DNA from: Clostridia bacterium
GTDB taxonomy: Bacteria; Bacillota_A; Clostridia; Christensenellales; Aristaeellaceae
Length of the DNA stretch: 11,990 bases
Direction of reading: 5' to 3'
NCBI GenBank assembly: GCA_017509065.1
Contig: JAFWQM010000129.1
Coordinates: 1-11,990 of the forward strand
Below, piece by piece: positions 1 through 6,322 of this stretch. The notes below the pieces were generated by a model, which worked only from the letters and a program-made list of their open reading frames with translations, was not told the DNA's origin and did not search any database. A program made the position numbers and the translations under genes. The stretch's first letter is position 1. The number at the start of each line of letters is the position of its first letter.

Positions 1-16
1 CCGCCCGGCCTCCGCT

Positions 17-41
17 AAAAACAATCCACCGGATTGTTTTT
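17..41. repeat. Perfect 11-bp hairpin, terminator-like in both directions
   Basis: AAAAACAATCC (17-27) and GGATTGTTTTT (31-41) are exact reverse complements around the loop ACC. The stem ends in a run of five T on either strand, so it could act as a weak bidirectional intrinsic terminator, although its base is A/T-rich rather than G/C-rich. It could equally be the signature palindrome of a dispersed repeat. Confidence 0.6.
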
Positions 42-72
42 CGAGCGCTTCGGCCCCAGTATTCCTGCGGTT

Positions 73-92
73 TCGTTCCTTGTCTGGAACGA
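73..92. repeat. 7-bp perfect hairpin
   Basis: TCGTTCC (73-79) and GGAACGA (86-92) are exact reverse complements around a 6-base loop. No T-tract follows, so this is not a terminator. It is most simply part of the same repeat-like element as the hairpin at 17-41. Confidence 0.45.
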
Positions 93-172
93 TTTCTCAT
101 CCCGCATCTGAATTCACGATTCAATTGGGCGAGCAATAACGTTTTCCAAAGGTTTTCTCTCATGAGGACTTC

Positions 173-207
173 ATCCCTGATCCCTTATCCCTAATCCCTC
201 GTTCCTA
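173..207. repeat. Degenerate heptad repeat (ATCCCTN), 5 units
   Basis: Five consecutive 7-base units read ATCCCTG, ATCCCTT, ATCCCTA, ATCCCTC and GTTCCTA. On the minus strand they are AGGGAT-type heptads, the same word seen on the plus strand at 4103-4137. The array ends 15 bases before the ribosome binding site of the first gene and would lie in its leader RNA as a pyrimidine-rich tract. No clear sigma-A promoter was found between 140 and 221. Confidence 0.8.
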
Positions 208-233
208 CCTCACCCTCGAACGGAGGTGACAGA

Positions 234-2141
234 ATGATCTGCGACCATTGTGGAAACTTTATTCCGGACGGGTCGGCGGTGTGCCCGCAGTGCGGCAAAG
301 CGCTGGTCAGCCGGCCGAGGGAAACCGGCGCGGCGGCGCGGCGTCAGGGACGGCCTGACAGGCCGAGCGGCGTCAGGCTGGGCAGTTATATGCCTGACGT
401 GGACAATCCTCCGTCTGCCGCGAGCGAGCCTTTTGCCCGCCCCCACCGGATGGGCAGCGAAGGGATGCGCCCCGTTTCCATGAATACCGGCATGCAGCCG
501 CGTCAGATCGGCAGCCGCGACTCCGGCCGCGACCAGCGGTTTTCACGGCGTCCCAACCGCCGCAGGATGATCAACTGGGCGCTGCTGTGGACGATTCTGC
601 TGGCGGTGCTGGTGGTGGCGGCGATAGGCACTTTTGGGTTTTTGAAGTTCACGGACGCGGGTCAGCTGATCATGGCGCGAATGGGCCGCGACGCCAACGC
701 CACCGCGATGTGGAAATACGGCCAGGAATTGCTGGATCAGGGCTATCTTGACCGCTCCGTCGCCGCGCTTGAAAAGGCCTATGAGCTCGACCCTGACCGT
801 GAGGATATTTACGACCGCCTGTTCCAGCTGGCTGACACGTATGAAGCCGCGGGCAGGCTGAACGACGCGGAAAGCGTGTATGTGAAGCTGTATACGGACA
901 TTGCCCCCGACGATCCGGAAGTGTACCGGCAGGTGATGCGCCTGATGGAAAGCCAGGAGCGCCGGATGGAACTGGCTGCGCTGCTGAAGCTGGCCTACGA
1001 AAAAACGAACGACAGCTATTTCAAACGCGAGCGCGACCGGTTGCTTCCCGCCACGCCGACGGCCAGCAAGGAAGCCGGGCCGATCAAGTATGAGCAGGAC
1101 ATCCACCTTCTTTCAGATGATACTTATGATATTTACTATATTTTAGGCGATGAAGGCGAACTGCCGGAGGATGGCACCCTGTATGTCGATACCCAGCCCA
1201 TTCATCTGGGCGAAGGCGCCCATGTTCTCCGCGCCGTGGCCGTGTCCAGCGACCTGATCAGCGACGAGATGCGCATTTCATATTCCATCAGCCTGCCGCG
1301 TCCCGCCGCGCCTTACGCCTCCCTGGCTCCCGGCGTGTATGAAAAACGCCAGCGCATCTGGCTGAAGCTGATCAAAACCGAGGATCAGGAATTGCTGGAA
1401 CAGAAGCGGCTGAGGACGGATCAGGAAGAGGAAATCCTCAGGAAACTGAACGATATCACCATCTATTATACCCTTGACAGCCAGACGCCCACCTCCAACT
1501 CGCCCATCTATACCGGAGAACCCTTCCTGCTGCCCCTCGGGCCATCCATGGTGAAGGCCATAGCGGTGAACGGTTTTGGCAAAGCGAGCAACGTGATGGA
1601 GCGCACCTACAATATCAAAAAGCCCTTCAAGCTGTATTTCAGCGACAGCGACAATTTCAACGATTTTGTCATTATGGTCACGGAAAAGGACGCTTTCATC
1701 CGCAAGTTCGGCACGCCCGCCACAGAGACGGAAATCGAGGATGAAAACATGGAGGGCAGCTGCCTGCTGATGAAGTATTCGTGGGGCGAGGCGCGCTTCT
1801 TCATGACGGATAAGGGCTATGTGATTTACGCTTTTGAAAGCAACAGCCCCAATATCGTCGGTCCGGAAAAAACAAAAATGGGCATGAGCGAAACCGACGT
1901 GACTTCCCTCTTCCGTGATATGGGGATGGAGCACAACCAGGATGGCAGCCGCAGCCTGTATTATGACAAGCAGAACCGCAAATACGCCATGATGTATCAT
2001 TTAAGCGCTACGAACGACCGAATTGATTACAGCTATGTGCGCCAGGACAATCTGGTCGTTACCCTGAGCTATCATCTTCAGGATCACCGGGTGGTGAAGA
2101 TGAGTATCCATACGTCGCTGGTCAACCAGTGGGGAACTTAA
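234..2141 (+). CDS. Zinc-ribbon, single-span membrane protein with TPR-like and chitobiase-type domains
   Basis: Function unknown; probably an envelope protein. The start follows AGGTGA with the SD core at 222-229, 4 bases before the ATG. In 635 residues: a zinc ribbon at the N-terminus (C3-x2-C6 and C17-x2-C20); an Arg/Pro/Gly-rich disordered stretch (about 25-110) ending in a basic patch; one membrane span (about 113-137); TPR-like helical pairs (about 158-265); then beta domains. Residues about 356-460, with IYYTLDSQTPT and SPIYTG, resemble the chitobiase/hexosaminidase C-terminal (CHB_HEX_C) fold, and about 285-355 looks like a degenerate copy. Residues 465-635 are not recognised. The basic patch before the span predicts the ribbon inside and the rest outside. 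The same architecture (ribbon, span, TPR, CHB_HEX) occurs in uncharacterised Clostridia proteins. It stands alone, between heptad repeats on both sides. Confidence 0.85.
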   Translation: MICDHCGNFIPDGSAVCPQCGKALVSRPRETGAAARRQGRPDRPSGVRLGSYMPDVDNPPSAASEPFARPHRMGSEGMRPVSMNTGMQPRQIGSRDSGRDQRFSRRPNRRRMINWALLWTILLAVLVVAAIGTFGFLKFTDAGQLIMARMGRDANATAMWKYGQELLDQGYLDRSVAALEKAYELDPDREDIYDRLFQLADTYEAAGRLNDAESVYVKLYTDIAPDDPEVYRQVMRLMESQERRMELAALLKLAYEKTNDSYFKRERDRLLPATPTASKEAGPIKYEQDIHLLSDDTYDIYYILGDEGELPEDGTLYVDTQPIHLGEGAHVLRAVAVSSDLISDEMRISYSISLPRPAAPYASLAPGVYEKRQRIWLKLIKTEDQELLEQKRLRTDQEEEILRKLNDITIYYTLDSQTPTSNSPIYTGEPFLLPLGPSMVKAIAVNGFGKASNVMERTYNIKKPFKLYFSDSDNFNDFVIMVTEKDAFIRKFGTPATETEIEDENMEGSCLLMKYSWGEARFFMTDKGYVIYAFESNSPNIVGPEKTKMGMSETDVTSLFRDMGMEHNQDGSRSLYYDKQNRKYAMMYHLSATNDRIDYSYVRQDNLVVTLSYHLQDHRVVKMSIHTSLVNQWGT

Positions 2142-2143
2142 AG

Positions 2144-2199
2144 AGATAGGAGTTTGGAGTGAGGAGTTTATAGTTTAAAGTTTATAGTTTGGAGTTTTA
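2144..2199. repeat. Degenerate heptad repeat (AGTTTNN), 8 units
   Basis: Eight consecutive 7-base units follow the stop codon at 2139-2141 after only 2 bases: AGATAGG, AGTTTGG, AGTGAGG, AGTTTAT, AGTTTAA, AGTTTAT, AGTTTGG, AGTTTTA. The period is kept while bases vary, mostly at positions 4-7. An inverted copy lies at 2247-2264. No terminator other than this region was found for the upstream gene. Confidence 0.8.
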
Positions 2200-2264
2200 G
2201 GAGTGATATGCGCTTCCATAAATTGGGATGTGTTTTTACAGTATGCAACTCTTCACTCCAAACT
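2151..2264. repeat. Inverted repeat formed by the heptad array and a downstream copy
   Basis: Bases 2247-2264 (AACTCTTCACTCCAAACT) are the reverse complement of 2151-2168 with 17 of 18 positions matching. The arms are separated by about 78 bases that include the remaining heptads. In RNA this could form a long stem at the 3' end of the first gene's transcript. There is no G/C-rich core and no clean T-tract, so it is not a typical terminator. Confidence 0.7.
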
Positions 2265-2271
2265 TCTGCTT

Positions 2272-2304
2272 GAAAAGAAGCTCTCGTCAAACCGGCGGGA
2301 GCTT
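2272..2304 (-). terminator. Intrinsic terminator of the L,D-transpeptidase gene
   Basis: Read on the minus strand, AAGCTC (2304-2299) pairs with GAGCTT (2283-2278). After one mismatch two more G/C pairs extend the stem around a 9-base loop, and CTTTT follows. The stem begins inside the TAA stop codon, so termination sits directly at the end of the gene. Confidence 0.65.
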
Positions 2305-2969
2305 TATTCAAACAGGATCATTCCCAGTTTTTCCTGCAAAAGCGGGTCGGCCCGGTCGCCGGGGGAAAGGTTCAGTTCTTTTCTCGCGGCGATGACAGCC
2401 CTGCGGGTAGCGGAGCCGAAAACACCGTCCGCGCTTCCATATAAAAGGCCGCGCTGGATCAGGCGAAGCTGCAGCTGCCGCACGTCCGCGCCGCGGTCGC
2501 CTTCCTTCAAAGTGCGCCATCCCCAGTTCAGTGGTCCGTACGGCCCGCCTGTGATGACCACCTTTGCGCCGTTGGGGATGATCGGGAACAGCGCTTCCAT
2601 GTCCTGCACCTTCATGCGGATGCAGCCGTGGGAAGCGTTCCGCCCGATGGAATCCGGCTTGTTGGTGCCGTGGATGCCATAGCTGCCCCAGGGTACACTC
2701 AGCCCCAGGAAACGGGTGCCAAACCCTGACATTTCCGGAATAAACCGGCTGCTGACCCTGAATACGCCGATGGGGGAGGGTGTGTCCCGGGCTCCCGCGG
2801 CGATGGGATAACTGCGTATGATCGAGCCGTTTTCATATACCGTCAGGCTTTTCGCATTCAGGTCGATCCAGACAAGGAGCCGCGCCGCGGAGCCGGTTTC
2901 CATGCTCTTCCTGACGCATCCAGAAAGCAGGAAGGTCAACAGCAGCATCACAGCAAAATACTTTTTCAT
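2304..2969 (-). CDS. L,D-transpeptidase lipoprotein (YkuD domain plus PG_binding_1)
   Basis: Likely makes 3-3 cross-links in peptidoglycan, or attaches partners to it, outside the cytoplasmic membrane. In 221 residues: a lipoprotein signal with lipobox L15-S-G-C18; a YkuD catalytic domain (about 32-140) with the family motif HG (100-101) and SHGCIRM (113-119), Cys116 being the expected nucleophile and His100/His114 and Arg118 the conserved partners; then a peptidoglycan-binding domain (about 155-216) with GDRGADVRQLQ and DGVFGSATRRAV. All key residues are present, so it should be active. The ATG at 2969 is the only possible start, because an in-frame stop lies about 30 bases upstream, yet there is no Shine-Dalgarno sequence. 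It is divergent from the ATP-grasp gene and ends in its own terminator. Confidence 0.93.
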   Translation of the reverse strand: MKKYFAVMLLLTFLLSGCVRKSMETGSAARLLVWIDLNAKSLTVYENGSIIRSYPIAAGARDTPSPIGVFRVSSRFIPEMSGFGTRFLGLSVPWGSYGIHGTNKPDSIGRNASHGCIRMKVQDMEALFPIIPNGAKVVITGGPYGPLNWGWRTLKEGDRGADVRQLQLRLIQRGLLYGSADGVFGSATRRAVIAARKELNLSPGDRADPLLQEKLGMILFE

Positions 2970-2974
2970 GGAGT

Positions 2975-2980
2975 ATTCTA
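2975..2980 (-). promoter_or_regulatory. Possible -10 box (TAGAAT) for the L,D-transpeptidase gene
   Basis: On the minus strand TAGAAT ends 5 bases before the ATG. Transcription from it would begin at or next to the start codon, giving a leaderless mRNA, which fits the missing ribosome binding site. No good -35 box exists: TTGAAC is present but only 14 bases upstream. The promoter could instead lie further up. Confidence 0.3.
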
Positions 2981-3010
2981 TGCTTTGTCCGCGCGTTCAA
3001 TGAATTTTCC

Positions 3011-3039
3011 TTGCAATGCCCGGAAAACTGGCGTATAAT
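3011..3039 (+). promoter_or_regulatory. Sigma-A promoter for the ATP-grasp gene
   Basis: TTGCAA (3011-3016) and a perfect TATAAT (3034-3039) are separated by 17 bases. Transcription should start near 3046, leaving a leader of roughly 47 bases before the ATG at 3093. Confidence 0.85.
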
Positions 3040-3092
3040 GACAATGGTCTTTCCAAATCATAATGGAAATGAAACCGTTTCGGAGGCAAAGC

Positions 3093-4100
3093 ATGAGCCG
3101 ATTGACCTACGTGATCAAGCGGGTCGGCAGAATGGATTTTTCCCGGATGCTGGACACCGCCAAAATGCTGCATAAAAAGACGGGCAAGCCCACCGCCGCG
3201 CTGCTGGCGGACATGGGCCGCTGCGCCATCAAATATAACGCAGGCTACATGGACTATAAGATCGCCGAAATGTACCGGCTTTCCGACGCCCAGCGCCGCA
3301 CGGTCATCACCCGCGGCATCTCCAACGAGATCGTGCGCCGGATGAACGATAAAGCTTACTGGCACTTCTTCGACGACAAGACCCAGTTCAACACCAAGTT
3401 CGCCAAGTGGATTCAGCGGGATTGGATAAAGGCAGACGAAACGCTGACCTCCGAAGCCCTGGTAAAATTCCTGGAATACAAGGAGCATTTCATCTTTAAG
3501 CCGCTGGAGGGTTCCAGCGGACAGGGCATCGAAAAGTACGTGAAGAAGGATTGGGAAGACTTGCCCGCGTTCACGGAGAAGATCAAAGCGAACGGCCCGG
3601 CCATCCTGGAAGAGATCGTGGTCCAGCACCCTGAAATGGCGCGGATGTGCCCGACTTCCGTGAATACCGTGCGCATCGCCACCCTGCTTGGCGACAAACA
3701 GGAGGGCATCGTGTACGCTTTCCTTCGCATCGGCAACGGCAAGGTAATGGACAACGTGGACTGCGGCGGCATGGCGGCGCGGATCGATCTGGACACCGGC
3801 ACGCTGCTCACCGTCGGCGCGGATAAGCAGGGCAATACCTTTGAAAAGCATCCCATCACCGGCACGCCCATCATCGGCTTCAAAATCCCCTATTTTGAAG
3901 AAGCCAAAGCTATGTGCCTGGAGGCCATGCGGGTGGTGCCGCAGGTGCGGTTCGTAGCCTGGGACGTGGCCATCACGCCGGACGGCCCGCGCTTCATTGA
4001 GGGAAATTCCTTCCCGAGCCACGCGGTGCCCCAGTTCGCCGCGCATTACCCGGACGGCATTGGGATTCTGCCGGAGTTCAAAAAGTTCCTGGATATTTGA
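3093..4100 (+). CDS. ATP-grasp enzyme, sugar-transfer-associated type
   Basis: An ATP-dependent carboxylate ligase fold resembling the ATPgrasp_ST (sugar-transfer-associated) family; the substrate is unknown. The start at 3093 is chosen over an in-frame ATG at 3063 because GGAGG (3082-3086) lies 6 bases before it and nothing precedes 3063. In 335 residues: an N-terminal helical part (1-125); the ATP-binding lysine and flexible loop in FIFKPLEG then SSGQGIEKY (133-149); VNTVRIAT (190-197); DNVDCGGMAAR (220-230); and the metal-binding segment WDVAITPDG plus FIEGNS (290-306), with Asp291, Glu303 and Asn305 as likely Mg/ATP ligands. No signal peptide, so cytosolic. Relatives are often found beside polysaccharide genes; here there are none, so a role in surface glycan or wall-precursor synthesis is only an inference. 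Confidence 0.85.
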   Translation: MSRLTYVIKRVGRMDFSRMLDTAKMLHKKTGKPTAALLADMGRCAIKYNAGYMDYKIAEMYRLSDAQRRTVITRGISNEIVRRMNDKAYWHFFDDKTQFNTKFAKWIQRDWIKADETLTSEALVKFLEYKEHFIFKPLEGSSGQGIEKYVKKDWEDLPAFTEKIKANGPAILEEIVVQHPEMARMCPTSVNTVRIATLLGDKQEGIVYAFLRIGNGKVMDNVDCGGMAARIDLDTGTLLTVGADKQGNTFEKHPITGTPIIGFKIPYFEEAKAMCLEAMRVVPQVRFVAWDVAITPDGPRFIEGNSFPSHAVPQFAAHYPDGIGILPEFKKFLDI

Positions 4101-4102
4101 GA

Positions 4103-4137
4103 GATAAGGGATTAGGGATTAGGGAATAGGGATTAGG
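4103..4137. repeat. Degenerate heptad repeat (GATTAGG), 5 units
   Basis: Five 7-base units, GATAAGG, GATTAGG, GATTAGG, GAATAGG and GATTAGG, begin 2 bases after the TGA at 4098-4100. An inverted partial copy, CCTAATCCCTGA, sits at 4163-4174. The word matches the minus-strand heptads at 173-207. It looks telomere-like but the period is 7, not 6. G-runs on the plus strand are mostly pairs or triplets, so a G-quadruplex is possible. Confidence 0.85.
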
Positions 4138-4162
4138 AAAGGGAGATTCAGCTATCTTAATG

Positions 4163-4174
4163 CCTAATCCCTGA
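4163..4174. repeat. Inverted partial copy of the GATTAGG heptads
   Basis: CCTAATCCCTGA is the reverse complement of TCAGGGATTAGG and so can pair with units of the 4103-4137 array across about 25 bases. It is the counterpart of the inverted copy at 2247-2264 behind the first gene. Confidence 0.65.
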
Positions 4175-4204
4175 CCGAAGGAAGAAAACCCCGCCTCATT
4201 GCGT

Positions 4205-4210
4205 TATAAT
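4205..4210 (+). promoter_or_regulatory. Perfect -10 box (TATAAT) for the MucBP-like protein gene
   Basis: TATAAT at 4205-4210 lies 28 bases before the ATG at 4239. At the expected distance the -35 region is AAGAAA, which is poor, so the promoter may be weak or need an activator. The leader would be about 22 bases, just enough for AAAGGAGGG (4226-4233). Confidence 0.6.
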
Positions 4211-4238
4211 ACAGAGCGGTACACAAAGGAGGGTTCGT

Positions 4239-6200
4239 ATGGATTTTATCAAGACGATGCTGGTGTATATGATGCTGGTAGTGGGCTCGGCCACAGAGGT
4301 GGCGCCCGCGGTGCCAGCCACTGTAACGCCGACCGCCGCGCCTGTACAGATTGAGCAGACGGCGCCGCTGATTACGGAACAGCCTGCGCTGGCGGCTACG
4401 GAGGAAGCGCCTCTCGCGACGGAAACGCCGGCTGTCACCGCGCACGCTGCGCTGGTCGCCACGCTGCCGCCCACCGAGGCTCCCACCGCCAGCCCCGCGC
4501 CGACGCCCATTCAGTACACCGCGCTGTACATAGGCGACCGGGGCGAGGATGTGCGCCGGATGCAGCAGGCCCTGACAGACCAGAACTATCTGAACAGCAA
4601 GGTAGACGGTATTTTCGGCCAGAAAACCAAGAAGGCCGTTGAGGACTTCCAGAAGGCCAACGGCCTGACGGTGGACGGCGTGGCTGGACAAACCATGCTG
4701 AAGCTGCTGTACGAAGGCCCGGAAGCCCTGAATCCTGAGCCCACGGAAGCGCCCGCTACGGAAGCGCCGGTGTTCCGCGGCGTCAGGGTGCCGGTTTATT
4801 ATGTGGATGAAAATGAAAAGCTCCTTGCCCAGGGCGAAACCACCTGCTTCACCACCACCACGATCTATGCCAATTCCTCCAAGGTCGGGCCGGACTATGA
4901 GCTGACCGGCGAAAGCTCCGCCACCGTCACCATACGCGACGGTGTGGCGACGCCCGCCTCCATCACCTTCCGCTTCGCGCGCCTGGCCGCGCCGACCGCT
5001 GTGCCTCAGGAGTTCCCCGTGCCGGTCTATTATATGTCCGATACCGGCATGATCCTCTATCAGGCCAGCGTAACTATGACCCCTGGCAGCCAGAAGGCGG
5101 TCGAGGCCGATACCGTCCTGGTGCCCGCGCATTATGAGCTGAGCAGTTCCTCCACGGTGCAGGTCACAATGGATGAAACAGGCCTGGCTTTCCCCTCTGC
5201 CGTCATTTTCACCTTCCGCGGCACTGCCCCCACGCCGGCTCCCGGAGAAAGGGTAGCGCAGGTGCCTGTGCGGTACATGACCGAAGCGGGGCTCCTTCTC
5301 AACGAGAGCATCATCCGGCTGGGCTACGGCGAAAGCTGGGATGTGGAGGCTGACCCGGAAATGGTGATGGAGGGCGAAGAACTGGTCAGCGAAAGCCCGG
5401 TCACAGTTGCCGTGGACGAGGAAGGCACACCTGTTCCCGCCGTCGTGATTTTTACCTATAAAGAAGCGGAAACCGCTACGGAAGCGCCTTCCGCCGTGCC
5501 CACCCGCACGCCTTCTCCGATGCCGACGGAAGCGCCGACAGTCGCGCCGACGGAAAAGCCGGTTTATCTTGAGTATGTAACAAAGGAACCTACCGATATG
5601 CCGACGGAAGCGCCCACCGAAGCGCCGACAGCCGCGCCTACAGCGGAACCGACCCCTGAGCCAACCGCTGAGCCCACAGCGGAACCGACACCCGAACCGA
5701 CTGCTGAACCCACCGCAGAGCCCACGGCGGAACCGACACCCGAACCGACACCTGAACCTACGGCGGAACCGACGCCCGAACCGACAGCCGAGCCCACACC
5801 TGAACCGACACCCGAACCGACGCCGGAACCCACTGAGGAGCCGATTAAGCTGCCCGAGGAGGGCGTGCTCCAGGCGGGAAGCGTCGTCCTGTTCAACGGC
5901 AAAGCATTGGATTGTCCCTGGTATTGGGACGCGGAAGGCCGGGCGATGATCGACATCGGAGAATTTGCCGAAGCCGCGGAAATCCAGGTCAATCCGGGCC
6001 AGGAATTCTTCTTCCTTGGCGCTTTCAGCAGCGTTGTTTATGAGGACGGCCAGCTGCAGTCCCTCAAAATCGCCGGCAGGGACTGCACCCAGGACGCGCT
6101 GTACTGGGAGGAGAATCTGTACATCGGCGAGCAGGTGTTCAGCGTGCTCGGCTGCACCTTCGCTGTGGATGGGGATACGCTGTCCATTCGGTATAAATGA
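4239..6200 (+). CDS. Exported wall-binding protein: PG_binding_1, three MucBP-like repeats, PT-rich spacer, stalk-like domain
   Basis: Probably a surface or wall-associated protein; exact role unknown. The start has AAAGGAGGG 5 bases upstream. In 653 residues: a short hydrophobic export signal (about 5-16, possible cleavage after Ala18); a Pro/Thr/Ala linker (to about 92); a PG_binding_1 domain (about 95-158) with GDRGEDVRRMQ and DGIFGQKTKKAV; three repeats of about 65 residues, each starting VPVxY and ending in a hydrophobic F-x-F/Y strand (183-246, 260-327, 341-408), which resemble MucBP domains; a linker with 20 PT tetrads (455-534); and a C-terminal domain (about 542-653) whose VLFNGKALD, IDIGEFAEA and LYIGEQVF segments resemble copper-amine-oxidase-like stalk domains. 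No sortase signal or membrane anchor, so wall contact probably comes from the PG-binding domain. A strong terminator follows at 6295. Confidence 0.88.
   Translation: MDFIKTMLVYMMLVVGSATEVAPAVPATVTPTAAPVQIEQTAPLITEQPALAATEEAPLATETPAVTAHAALVATLPPTEAPTASPAPTPIQYTALYIGDRGEDVRRMQQALTDQNYLNSKVDGIFGQKTKKAVEDFQKANGLTVDGVAGQTMLKLLYEGPEALNPEPTEAPATEAPVFRGVRVPVYYVDENEKLLAQGETTCFTTTTIYANSSKVGPDYELTGESSATVTIRDGVATPASITFRFARLAAPTAVPQEFPVPVYYMSDTGMILYQASVTMTPGSQKAVEADTVLVPAHYELSSSSTVQVTMDETGLAFPSAVIFTFRGTAPTPAPGERVAQVPVRYMTEAGLLLNESIIRLGYGESWDVEADPEMVMEGEELVSESPVTVAVDEEGTPVPAVVIFTYKEAETATEAPSAVPTRTPSPMPTEAPTVAPTEKPVYLEYVTKEPTDMPTEAPTEAPTAAPTAEPTPEPTAEPTAEPTPEPTAEPTAEPTAEPTPEPTPEPTAEPTPEPTAEPTPEPTPEPTPEPTEEPIKLPEEGVLQAGSVVLFNGKALDCPWYWDAEGRAMIDIGEFAEAAEIQVNPGQEFFFLGAFSSVVYEDGQLQSLKIAGRDCTQDALYWEENLYIGEQVFSVLGCTFAVDGDTLSIRYK
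5601..5840 (+). repeat. Coding tandem repeat, 20 PT tetrads of 12 bases
   Basis: Twenty in-frame units of PTEA, PTAE, PTPE and similar form an extended spacer. Synonymous codons differ from unit to unit (GAA/GAG; all four Pro and Thr third bases appear), so the array is not a fresh slippage product and the protein sequence seems to be what is kept. Length change by recombination is still possible. The reverse strand gives a spurious Gly/Ser/Val-rich open frame. Confidence 0.9.
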
Positions 6201-6211
6201 CACATAAAGAA

Positions 6212-6276
6212 GTGATTCGCTGATCATGGATCGAATGCATAAATATAGATCCGGTGATCTCTATATCACGAATCAC
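6212..6276 (+). repeat. Nested inverted repeat after the MucBP-like gene
   Basis: GTGATTCG (6212-6219) is the exact reverse complement of CGAATCAC (6269-6276). Inside it ATATAGA (6244-6250) pairs with TCTATAT (6260-6266). It starts 12 bases after the stop codon and precedes the terminator, so it would fold in the 3' untranslated region. It might protect the mRNA end, or be the remnant of a small element. Confidence 0.5.
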
Positions 6277-6294
6277 CGACGGCTGACTTCTCAT

Positions 6295-6322
6295 GCGGCC
6301 CGCAGTTCTGCGGGCCGCTTTT
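6295..6322 (+). terminator. Strong intrinsic terminator
   Basis: GCGGCCCGCAG (6295-6305) and CTGCGGGCCGC (6308-6318) are exact complements. In RNA this gives about 10 G/C-rich pairs with a 4-base loop, followed by TTTT (6319-6322). It ends the transcript of the MucBP-like protein gene. Confidence 0.92.

Larger units (their letters stand above)
1..139. repeat. Possible dispersed intergenic repeat with two hairpins
   Basis: No convincing gene is present. The stretch begins with a perfect 11-bp inverted repeat with a 3-base loop (17-41) and contains a second perfect 7-bp hairpin (73-92). One forward frame stays open from base 2 to a TAA at 137-139 but has no start in the window, no recognisable domain and a low-complexity translation, so it is not called as a gene. 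From memory, not checked, palindromes of the AACAATCCACCGGATTGTT type recur between genes in Clostridia genomes, so this may be a copy of such an element. It could instead be the tail of a gene that starts outside the window. Confidence 0.4.

Noticed and set aside
2203..2682. Plus-strand open frame of 159 codons overlapping the L,D-transpeptidase
   Set aside because: Begins inside the heptad repeat region and then mirrors the transpeptidase, whose catalytic motif is intact on the minus strand.
3063..3092. Earlier start for the ATP-grasp gene at 3063
   Set aside because: No ribosome binding site precedes it, whereas GGAGG sits 6 bases before the ATG at 3093, itself inside the extended reading frame.
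4103..4137. Telomere-like TTAGGG repeat
   Set aside because: The period is 7 and the units vary; the array is internal, between two genes with ordinary bacterial signals, so no telomere is implied.
5601..5840. CRISPR array or non-coding satellite
   Set aside because: The 12-base units are in frame, have no spacers, and vary at synonymous positions, so this is a coding PT repeat.
4164..6227. Minus-strand open frame of 687 codons
   Set aside because: It mirrors the MucBP-like gene exactly, is dominated by Arg/Gly-rich low-complexity sequence produced by G/C-rich codons and the PT repeats, and has no ribosome binding site or domain. The plus-strand frame has a promoter, ribosome binding site and clear domains.
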